64,000 nucleotides of DNA from Bolinopsis microptera (Eukaryota; Ctenophora; Tentaculata; Lobata; Bolinopsidae), in the NCBI RefSeq assembly GCF_026151205.1, contig NC_087079.1:11956635-12020634 (forward strand), in the 5' to 3' direction. Each line of letters starts with the position of its first letter. The first letter of the stretch is position 1. Position numbers and translations under genes: made by a program. Below are positions 56,141 through 64,000 of the stretch, piece by piece. The notes below the pieces were generated by a model. It saw nothing but the letters and a program-made list of their open reading frames with translations, searched no databases and was not told the DNA's origin.

Positions 56141-58374
56141 GGGTACGGTACGTAACCTTCCCCTAGTTGAGTCGCAGCAGCAGCAGGAGAGGAACCACCC
56201 ATCGTCTGGGAGTATAAGCGATTGTCAACTTTATCCGATCTCTTCTTCCTTCTATCAGTCCCTCCATTCATCCTTAAAAGTATTGTATCACGTATAAGAA
56301 CCCCCAGTTTTGCTGTACCACTCCAATTGAGGTGTAAATAGTCCGGTCTCTGGTTTCGTCCAATGTTCCTAGAGAATTGCTGGCTTAGGAGCCCAGCCTC
56401 ATCACAGAACATGTCAAAACCAGGTACCAAAGTCACACCAAAGTTGGAATGGAGCAGCTCCTTAAAAATTAATTCATTATAATGTACAACTTTACGATTT
56501 AGCTCAACGAGTTTGGTTGGCAGCAGCGGACACACAAATATATTCGCTTTGGGGTTAAGCGCTTGGATCATTTCTACTTTCTGAACAAATGGTGTAAAAA
56601 TATTGTTCTTTATATCAGCGGTATTTTTGATCTCAGGTTTCCTGATATCATTTATACCACACATCAAGAGAACATTCCTGTATCCACATGAAACTATAGG
56701 ATTTATATCCCCCACTACCGGAGCAAAATACGGTTTTCCGGGGAGCCACTGCCCAAATGATTTTTTGGGGTCCAGCCCGAATTTGAGACCACCAGTATGC
56801 GAGTCTCCGATGATGCATGTAGAGTTCCTGTTCCTAAAGCTAACTGAACGAAAAGTTAGGCTGTATCTCACCCCACCAGTTATTGCCCCATCCTCGATAC
56901 AGTGGCTGTAGAACTCTTGGCTACGTCGAGTCATGCGATACATGGATCTTGGCACACATGTATGGTCAAGAGCCATATGATCCGTCTTCTTATCAAAGAA
57001 TTTGATGTTGCACTGGCCTCCAATAGACACAGTGAAAATTTCGGATTCAGGGTGGATGGTAGCTTCATCATCTGAGTGTTTCGGTAGGGAGCCATCCTCT
57101 TTGAAGCGGTTGATCAGCAGGCTATTGATCTTCGGTTTTTCACCACTACAGAATGCACCATTGATTTTGTCCACTAGATTGGAGAAGCTAGTTAAAGCTA
57201 GTTGGCCATTGGATGACTTGGAGCCATTATACTTGTATGGTTCTCCCAAAGAATACACAGCACGAGCTCCCTCCACAACAAAATCCTCCTCAAGTGATTG
57301 GCAGGCAAGGAGGAGAGTTTCCTGCTCTTCTGTGGTAATAAACTCTTCTATAGCGCCTACAACTGGTTCTTCTTTTGATTGGAGATGCTCATTAGCTATT
57401 AGGTCTGGGCCAGGGGCAAGTGAAAAACTGGTAAGTTGGATGTTTAAATGGTCAGAAGAAGCCAAAGAATTTCGCTCAAGAGTGTTCAAAGACTGTCTAA
57501 TGGCTGTTAGCTCCTGATTCGTCTCCAGAGACTGCTTGGAATTTAGCTCATGGAGATTCTTCTCTATTTTTTCCATGAGATCATTGGTCTTGGATGAAGA
57601 TTGAGCACTTACTTGAGGAATAGAAAAGTCCTGCAGTTGCTTGTTCGACACTTTAATCTGATCTGTTAGGCCACTATCAGTCTCAGAAACCTTTCCGAGT
57701 GTAGAGTCAACTGAAGTTTTCAGCTGCTTTAAATCTCCTTCCATCACTTCAACCCATGCTGGAGCAGTGCCCTTGTCACTAACCAGTAGGTGCTTGATAT
57801 GGAGGTCAAGGTTCTGGATGGCAGCAATGCTGTCGTTTAGACTGTCAAAGTCAACCTTGGCAAGCTTTTCACCAAAAGCTGTGATGGTATTAAGCTTCTC
57901 TGTGGCAATAGCTGTCTCACACTGACTGTTAGATTTTTGAAGTGTCAGACTGTTCCTACACACATAACACACATCTGCATCAGTTTCGAGTGTGGGAATT
58001 GGTGAAACCAAACAAAAAGGGCAGTGCCAATTGGTCATGCTGTTGACATTTTTCTGGTTGAGTCCATTCATAGTTAGACAGTCTATGTGCCAATATTGCT
58101 TGCACTTTACACAGTCAATCTTCCATGACGATATTGACTTACTACATGGACATTTCGTCTTGTCCCTGTGTGAACTGTCAAACTTTGGGGGTGTTACATC
58201 ACTGTCTACAACAATAGTTTCACAAGATACGTCCTTTCCCTTCGCCTCTGGTCCTGGAGTGTTGTTCTTGATTCGGGACTTTGCCTTTTTGTCCGCAGGG
58301 GAAGGAATCCGAGACATATTGGTAATAGATGAGGCTCTCTTGTTACTCTTGTTGTTGTCACCCATACTCAGCAA
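56137..58374 (-). CDS. Element C ORF1: PHD-like finger, coiled coil, AlkB-like dioxygenase, SGNH hydrolase (intact, 745 aa)
   Basis: Starts at ATG 58374 or 58365. A basic N-terminus is followed by a PHD-like finger (CPCSKSISSWKIDC, YWHIDC, WHCPFC), a further CYVC pair, and a long helical region (KIEKNLHELNSKQSLETNQE). The AlkB domain has INSLLINRF, KHSDDE (first iron-ligand His codon at 57076-57078), YSHCIE and RYSLTFR, the last closely matching the AlkB RxxLTFR signature. The SGNH hydrolase has GDSHTG, CGINDIR and DYLHLN. The protein is much diverged from A and B yet keeps every catalytic position of both enzymes, which argues for selection on them. Its frame is intact although ORF2 is broken. 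Confidence 0.87.
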   Translation of the reverse strand: MLSMGDNNKSNKRASSITNMSRIPSPADKKAKSRIKNNTPGPEAKGKDVSCETIVVDSDVTPPKFDSSHRDKTKCPCSKSISSWKIDCVKCKQYWHIDCLTMNGLNQKNVNSMTNWHCPFCLVSPIPTLETDADVCYVCRNSLTLQKSNSQCETAIATEKLNTITAFGEKLAKVDFDSLNDSIAAIQNLDLHIKHLLVSDKGTAPAWVEVMEGDLKQLKTSVDSTLGKVSETDSGLTDQIKVSNKQLQDFSIPQVSAQSSSKTNDLMEKIEKNLHELNSKQSLETNQELTAIRQSLNTLERNSLASSDHLNIQLTSFSLAPGPDLIANEHLQSKEEPVVGAIEEFITTEEQETLLLACQSLEEDFVVEGARAVYSLGEPYKYNGSKSSNGQLALTSFSNLVDKINGAFCSGEKPKINSLLINRFKEDGSLPKHSDDEATIHPESEIFTVSIGGQCNIKFFDKKTDHMALDHTCVPRSMYRMTRRSQEFYSHCIEDGAITGGVRYSLTFRSVSFRNRNSTCIIGDSHTGGLKFGLDPKKSFGQWLPGKPYFAPVVGDINPIVSCGYRNVLLMCGINDIRKPEIKNTADIKNNIFTPFVQKVEMIQALNPKANIFVCPLLPTKLVELNRKVVHYNELIFKELLHSNFGVTLVPGFDMFCDEAGLLSQQFSRNIGRNQRPDYLHLNWSGTAKLGVLIRDTILLRMNGGTDRRKKRSDKVDNRLYSQTMGGSSPAAAATQLGEGYVPYP

Positions 58375-58510
58375 AAGTTAAAACAAACAGCCAGCAAAAG
58401 TCAAAACAATCAGCTGTTAAAGCAACGTGTAAACTTACGACACCCTTTTGAGGGAATTACGACATACTTTCCCTGAACTCAAATTATTTGTTATATAGCA
58501 GCGCTGAAAG

Positions 58511-58919
58511 TATTGACGAAAAGCTAAAATGGGATGTCCAAATAAGAGCCCTCAACTCGAAACTTAGGTGTGAGATCGGAAGACTCAGTAGAATACGACA
58601 CGTTATCCCGAAAAAACACCATAAAGAATTGTACCACACGTTATTTGAGTCACACCTAAGATTTGGAATATCGGTATGGGGTGGGTCGAGTAACAATATG
58701 CTTCAACCTATCTTCATCACTCAGAAAAAATGTATCAGAATACTATTTGGTGACCTTGAAGCATATCTAGATAAATTTAGAACATGTGCCAGAACACGTT
58801 GTATAGATGAACAAATCCTAGGAAGGGAATTCTTTGAAAAAGAGCATACAAAGCCGTTGTTTAACAAGAACGGCCTTCTTACCGTCCACAACCTGTACAA
58901 ATACACTTGTCTATTATAA
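58511..58919 (+). pseudogene. C2 ORF2 C-terminal fragment
   Basis: From DEKLKWDVQIRALN to the stop after YKYTCLL, with the CR1-type blocks LYHTLFESHL, FGDLEAYLDKF and CARTRC. The frame is clean, unlike the same region of element C, so C2's copy is less decayed here. Confidence 0.82.
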
Positions 58920-59446
58920 CTGTTCAAAATTGTCAGATTAGAATCTCCAATCTCACTCCTATCTTTACTCCACAGATCACCATCTCAAAGACGTTCAGAC
59001 CAGTTTATCACCCCGAACCCATCATCCTCTTTCATTTATCAATCAACAAAAATGTGGAACGACTGTCGAAAAATTGACAGTTTGATAAGCTTTACTAAGT
59101 CAACGAACTTAGTTAAAGTAACACTGAAAAGTGAGCTACTCAAGATACAGTCCAGGTACGAAGAATTAGAATGGACAGAATTAAACTTCGATAAGAATGA
59201 GCTTGTATTTTAAAACAGAGTCCTTTGACTTTATTATTTTGAAATTGAAGAATCGTCTGGCCATAACTCATTTCGTTCGCATTATAGATTCACATTCACT
59301 TTCATTTTCACTATCACACACAGTACAGGGTCATACCTCAATACCAAATTATTATAGGGCACAAGAACAAATTTGTTTACAATTATCAAAATATGTTGAG
59401 CCCAGCAGCTTACTTCCTTTCCTCTCTTCCCCCGTCGTCTGGAGCG

Positions 59447-60604
59447 CCCAGCTCAAGATTTATGCGAGATTGCGAGCCGGACTCATCGCACAAAATTTGT
59501 AAATAAATGAGGAAACAGAAAAAGTTTAACTTAAAAGTTGAGGTAATTAGGAACTTAACATGTATTTTATCACTTGTTTATAGCGTGAAAACTTCGACGT
59601 AACGCGTGCGAGATTTTTGCCAGATTTTTGCGAGTTTCGTTTAAATCTCATAGTATAGCTAGGCTCACGATATCGTGAGATTCTCCGCGAGATTTCGGCA
59701 TCCTCTTTCAGCACTACATATTCGGTCGCGCGCTTGCATTTTCATCGCTTTTCAGCGTGTTTATTCACTGTACTGTCTAAGTCTTAAAGGATACTAGTTG
59801 TTATAAGATCAAGATTCACAGTGGTTACTATAGTTACCATGGTTACCATTAAAGGAGGTACTATTCCTGGCTACAGTCTACTCAATCTTTCTCAGAATAT
59901 ACTTGATACTGCCATAGGCATAGTGAATTAAAAGTTTGAGAAAGGGTCTCTTCAACTGGAGAACTGACTTATTAATCCTAGCAGGTAATTAACTCTGGAT
60001 CCTCATCACATTGATTCCATTCTAAATTCTAGCCATAAACAAAACAAACATTACCAGATAACTCCGTTTACAATAATTTGACATGTTCCAGTGTGAACGA
60101 GGCCTTCCCCGGACAAATCCTTAAATGCCAGTCTTCTTTTGATCTTAGTTCTCTAGATGAAGTACGAACAGTATAATCTATCGGATAACGTATATAACAA
60201 GGTGCTCTGATAATAATTTTAGTAAAATAATTAATAATTGCCAAAAGAATGACCGCTGACGAGACTCGAACCCGAGTCAACTGCTTGGCGAGCGCGCCCT
60301 AAACTATCGGGCTACGTGAGGCTTACCATAATTACAATATGTAACATAATATAATTCATAAAAATACGCACGTAAATTTTTCGTTATTTATGGATCCAAT
60401 AACAGTGACATACTTTTCGCTTACAAAGGGACTCGCGAAATCTTTTTAAATACAAAATAATAAGTGGGGCAAGAAATCTTGCAGGCTGGAGGGGGGGGGG
60501 GGGGGGTGGGGAGTACATTTCGCCACTGCACGTGACACGTGAAAATCGCACTTCTAGTGTCAAAATCCAATCTCATCGCACTTTTTTTAGAATCTTGATA
60601 GGGG
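59447..60604. mobile_element. Non-autonomous DNA transposon with 8-bp target duplication, in C2 3' UTR
   Basis: CTGGAGCG is repeated at 59439-59446 and 60605-60612, and the same position in element C has it once. The ends are CCCAGCTCAAGATTT and, inverted, CCCCTATCAAGATTC. No transposase. hAT-like by the 8-bp duplication. It contains a G-run at 60490-60507 and a tRNA-like segment. Confidence 0.75.
60251..60322 (-). other. Degenerate tRNA-like segment
   Basis: On the minus strand, GTAGCCCGATAGTTTAGGGC resembles an A box with D stem, and GACTCGGGTTCGAGTC a B box/T arm. The 5' and 3' acceptor halves do not pair, so this is not a working tRNA gene; probably a SINE head carried in the transposon. 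Confidence 0.45.
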
Positions 60605-62035
60605 CTGGAGCGTGTGATTTTTGTTGATATCCGAGCTCTTGTTGTTTTTATCTTTTGGTTAACTTTCTGTGATCGGACTCGGTATTTTCGTCCCGGCCGA
60701 GTGGGACGATGCTTGCTCGCCAGTTAAGCTATACTGTAGATGACACTAATTTCTACAAACCAAAATATTAACCAAAATATTAAATATAAAATGTGTCCAG
60801 TATGGCGCAAATGCATAATTTGATAATTTCTCGACGCCGTCGTCGGGGTGAGAGTTATCTGAACCAACTGCATGCCCCTACGATTGCGTCATCACTGGTG
60901 AGCAAGCATTTGTTTGTTGTTTAGTTGTGTTGAAAGGGAACATTACTTGATTAATTCATCCATTCGGATTTTAATAACGATGAGCTATGATATACCGTTC
61001 ATCTTAGACTATTGGATCAATCTTATTACATGATTAGATTTTATAAACGAACTTGGCATACAAAAGATTATAATGCGGAGGTTGGCTGGCTCTTCTATAA
61101 TAAATACGACACTTCAATTTACAGAATGCTTGCTAGAGATAAGACAAAATATTATCAGACTATACATGCAGCATGAGTAACTGGTGGATAAGCCTTCGGT
61201 AAAAACGGATCCGGAAAAGTCAATGCGGCACTCGGGTCCTTGGTATTGTCGTCGGTATATTGTCCATTATCTACGTTCTGCTTTTGTAGTTTAAACAATA
61301 GTGAGTTCTAACTATACAGCTTTAAACCGATTAAGTATGAATGAATGAAATACCTGACAATCCGCACTCTTATAATCCAAAAGCATGAGTAACTCGTAGT
61401 GATGTATGATTTCTAGAAACTTTAAATTAATTTTGGCGCTCACAGGTCCTCATGAATATATGTGATTGCCGCATAAGGTTCTGTAAATGCGCAGGACACC
61501 TTCAAGCTTAAATTATTCACCTTACTGAGGCAGTCAACCAACGCGTGGCTTTATTTTTATGATATGATATGTTTTGATTGTTATTAATAAATACCAAAAT
61601 TTAAATTTGTTTTCCTAAAATTTGTTTTCCTAAGGATAATGTATCAAGTGCTAAGTTTTTAATATATACTAAGAATAACTCATTTTGGGCTCATTCATCA
61701 TCGCAGCCGAAAAACTGCATGATTTTTGTATGTTGCATGATACACATCTATTTTTTATTTATATCATGCAACGTATATATTATATATTTATAGTAAGAAG
61801 ATTGTAGTAACTTTTCCAATGTTGCAAAATGTTTGCAATGACCACATTTATATAAGACTTATGAATCATAATATGCTTTTATAATTTAACTTGATTTTAA
61901 AGATATCGACAAAGATCGTGATCGGTTATCTTTTCGCTGCATATTTTAATACTAAAATTGTCAAGAGCTCAGAGACTGTTCTAAATTTTAAAGTCAAATT
62001 AGAAGAACCCACTTAATCCACATGCCTTGCAAACT

Positions 62036-62140
62036 TACATTAACGGGTGATACTCGTAAAATACCTGTTCCATATATTAGGACCGTCGACGAGTCGAAGT
62101 CCAACTCAGCGCGCGTCCTAGTAGGTTGTAAACCTACAAA
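62036..62140. mobile_element. Solo end of the 29013-31054 element family
   Basis: TAACGGGTGATACTCGTAAA through GGTTGTAAACCTAC matches the right end of the element at 30958-31054 with few changes. The opposite end was not found nearby. Confidence 0.6.
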
Positions 62141-62586
62141 AACTTACAGCACGGTATTTGTAATGGTTTGAGTTCCTAATACTCACAAAGATGGTTCCTC
62201 TCTAGCCAATCGTAGGAGAAGAAAGCTTAACAGCAAATTAGGTGGCTGCATTTTGTTTAGAAATTTAGAAATTTTTCCCTGTAGGACTAGGACTACCGAT
62301 TCAAATTGGGTATCCCATACCTAGATGATTTTGGTTTAGAATGACCCAATGAAAGACTCTGGGTGGTAAAAAATTGTGTACATCGAAGTTCACATTCAGC
62401 TACACTCTGCTACTAGAGTAATTGTTCGGTGTTAATTTGTATTATTTCCCAATAATTGTACAAAACGACTCTCTTTTGTATATGAAAATCAAGTGTTTCA
62501 GCCATGTGAAATTACACTGACATTATTTTTATGTACAACCAATGGAAAAAAAGGTACTGCAATATAAGTTGCATACTTATTTCTAT

Positions 62587-62835
62587 GATTGAACATTATA
62601 AATAAAAATGTAGATTTTCCAAATCCTAACTTTCCCATATACTATATTAGCAACTATCTAAACTAGAAAAATAAACTTGATTAAATGTAATAATTAATTT
62701 TTCGCGGTTGAACCAACACGTCATAGCTGGAGCCACATTAATGTTGGGGACGTCTCATAGCAAACATCTTTTTGTATTTTCCCATAATATAGTATATGAG
62801 AAAGTAAGGATTTGGATTATTTATAATGTTCAATC
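62587..62835. repeat. Foldback repeat, arms of 50-63 bp
   Basis: 62587-62649 (GATTGAACATTATAAATAAA to CATATACTATATTA) is the reverse complement of 62785-62835 apart from a 12-bp gap and a few changes. Possible MITE remnant. Confidence 0.6.
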
Positions 62836-63465
62836 ATTTTGGTGCATGGTTCTAACATCGAATATAATGTTTTAACGTAGAATGATTTTGGTTCATAGTG
62901 AACTAAAATGCTGTTAAAACAAAGAATTATTTAGCTTCAAAGTTTGATTGGGAAATGAAGAGGTGATGGAATGCGCTAACCCTGTACAGTTGTACAATTT
63001 CCTCATTTGTACGACTGGTACTGTCATAATCGACTGCCGGCCTGAGGAGAAATATTTAAGGTGAATTTATTTAGCAGTTTTTTATTGACAATATTTGCGT
63101 TATTATATTATGATGATTATCCATTTCCTTGCTATTATTGTCCTAGAACTTAGATTAATCAATAAAATATAGATTATAGTTTTATATGTATAGTGTATAC
63201 ACTATACAATATACATATAGGTATATAAGTTTAAGCAACTCTTAATAGCTATAGTCTCTAGACAAAACATTTAAATTACATTTCAGCCTATTTAATATTT
63301 TCAGTATAATGGTCGTTGCGTTGCCCCCTCACTCGTGGTTATAACCATGTTAAAATGTAACTCTATATTAGATAATAGCAGTAACCATTGCATGGTAACA
63401 TGGTGTAGAAGGGGTATGTGATTTGGTTTGTTAAAATACATTCCAGCACTACATATAAATAAACT

Positions 63466-63545
63466 ACATATAAATGAACTACATATAAATGAACTACATA
63501 TAAATGAACTACATATAAATGAACTACATATAAATGAACTACATA
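63466..63545. repeat. 15-bp tandem repeat (CTACATATAAATGAA), about 6 copies
   Basis: Direct repeat read from the sequence. The minus-strand frame with repeated ICSSF is a product of it. Confidence 0.8.
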
Positions 63546-63858
63546 TATTATTATAACTTAATAGCAAATATAATTGCAGGCACAAGTTGAAGTACCCCCT
63601 GTTGATACCTCTGCTCCTTGACAAGTTACCAGATCTTGGCTGCTCCAGGAAGTGGAGTAATAGATATGACACTGGATCCTCGGCGCTCACTTTAAGTTGG
63701 TTCAGAATGCGCGAGTGCAGCAAGGTTTTTTCTACGGCCTTTTGTATTGTCATAACCATAATCATTGACCCAAAATCACCTCAACAATCCAACTATTATG
63801 GTAAATTATCTAACACTAACCTACTTAGGAAAGAAGGGTCACTCCGAAAATTCTCACC

Positions 63859-63918
63859 GCTATGGACTCCGATTGATTTTCCAAAGGAAAACCAGCCTGC
63901 GGACCACAAGGACACTCC
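63859..63918 (-). other. Possible exon on the minus strand
   Basis: A pyrimidine-rich acceptor (TTTTTGCAG) is followed by 60 open bases (ECPCGPQAGFPLENQSESIA) and a GTGAGA donor. It is cysteine-containing and could belong to an extracellular protein, but there is no second supporting exon. An open plus-strand frame overlaps it. Weak. Confidence 0.2.
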
Positions 63919-64000
63919 TGCAAAAACGACATCTATTCTGACACAATAGCATTATGATGTCATCTATAACATTAGCGGCCTCTCCATTCCGGGTGACTCA

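Larger units (their letters stand above)
51535..58510 (-). mobile_element. Element C: CR1-like non-LTR retrotransposon, ORF1 intact, ORF2 decayed
   Basis: Element in the reverse orientation within C2, of the same family as C2 (near-identical ORF2 end and 3' UTR). TATT(G) borders both ends (51531-51535, 58511-58515). Layout: 5' UTR of about 140 bp, ORF1, ORF2 overlapping by ATGA, then a 1.5-kb 3' UTR ending in two copies of TTTGTTTTCC-type repeat. Because C and C2 are the same family in opposite orientation, 51.5-53.6 kb and 58.5-61.6 kb form a large inverted repeat. Confidence 0.8.
38308..61631 (+). mobile_element. C2: 5'-truncated CR1-like retrotransposon split into four pieces by nested insertions
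   Basis: Pieces read in order on the plus strand as one ORF2 and 3' UTR: 38308-38464 (YGIRGNANRLIASYLSNRYQ to GPLLF), 44718-44960 (LFRTTDLGKFILFADDTN to NESEYI), 51147-51210 (TLNNTVIKQVRETKFLGVII), 58511-61631 (DEKLKWD to stop 58919, then 3' UTR). The same protein and 3' UTR occur in element C on the other strand, which proves the joins. The gaps are element A, element B and element C. It ends in two copies of a short TTTGTTTTCCTA-type repeat at 61604-61631. A 1.16-kb DNA element sits in the 3' UTR at 59447-60604. Confidence 0.82.
61632..64000. other. Right-end region without a confirmed gene
   Basis: AT-rich, with repeat fragments listed separately. A minus-strand frame at 63590-63770 (KTLLHSRILNQLKVSAEDPV) looks faintly protein-like but has no clear splice partner. 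Confidence 0.4.

Noticed and set aside
60251-60322. Functional tRNA-Gly gene on the minus strand
   Set aside because: The acceptor ends do not pair and it is embedded in a transposon.
63587-63949. 120-codon plus-strand frame near the right end
   Set aside because: No recognisable domain; it overlaps a minus-strand candidate exon and a tandem repeat border, so neither strand can be chosen.

Overview
This window is animal (metazoan) nuclear DNA. It holds a laminin subunit gene with signal peptide, laminin N-terminal domain and laminin-type EGF modules, a Shaker/Kv1-type potassium channel gene, GT-AG introns, and very dense transposable elements, minisatellites and homopolymer runs. An early-branching invertebrate is plausible, but nothing seen fixes the phylum.

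Left half (1-28 kb). The minus strand carries the first 12 coding exons of a laminin beta-like chain (27770 down to 274, leaving the window at the left end). I rebuilt every exon junction and all phases agree. Intron 9 is about 21 kb. It contains an intact three-exon Kv1-like channel gene on the plus strand (20345-22651), a 34-bp minisatellite of about 89 copies (4231-7253), a poly-G-ended inverted-repeat transposon (8531-11234), a 587-bp foldback (11378-11964), and a young non-autonomous LTR retrotransposon (11991-18753). The LTR element is itself interrupted by a LINE derivative that keeps only ORF1.

Middle (28-38 kb). I see no host gene here. It contains a 2-kb terminal-inverted-repeat element (29013-31054), 3.6 copies of a 537-bp tandem repeat (31206-33147), a tRNA-derived SINE (33161 on), and a 3.9-kb poly-G-ended transposon (33505-37443). 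That transposon carries a second, small poly-G-ended element and 2 kb of CT-rich repeat.

Right (38.3-61.6 kb). This is one nested stack of CR1-like non-LTR retrotransposons. A 5'-truncated plus-strand element (C2) has been invaded by elements A (minus, 38465-44717), B (plus, 44961-51146) and C (minus, 51535-58510); a small DNA transposon sits in the C2 3' region. A and B keep full-length ORF2 proteins (PHD finger, endonuclease, reverse transcriptase). ORF1 in all three complete copies encodes a PHD-like finger, a coiled-coil stretch, an AlkB-type 2-oxoglutarate/Fe(II) dioxygenase domain (HxD, H, and an RxxxTxR signature) and an SGNH hydrolase. The PHD finger and esterase are known from CR1-like ORF1 proteins. 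The AlkB module is the most striking thing in the window.

The last 2.4 kb (61.6-64 kb) holds repeat fragments and, at best, weak exon candidates.
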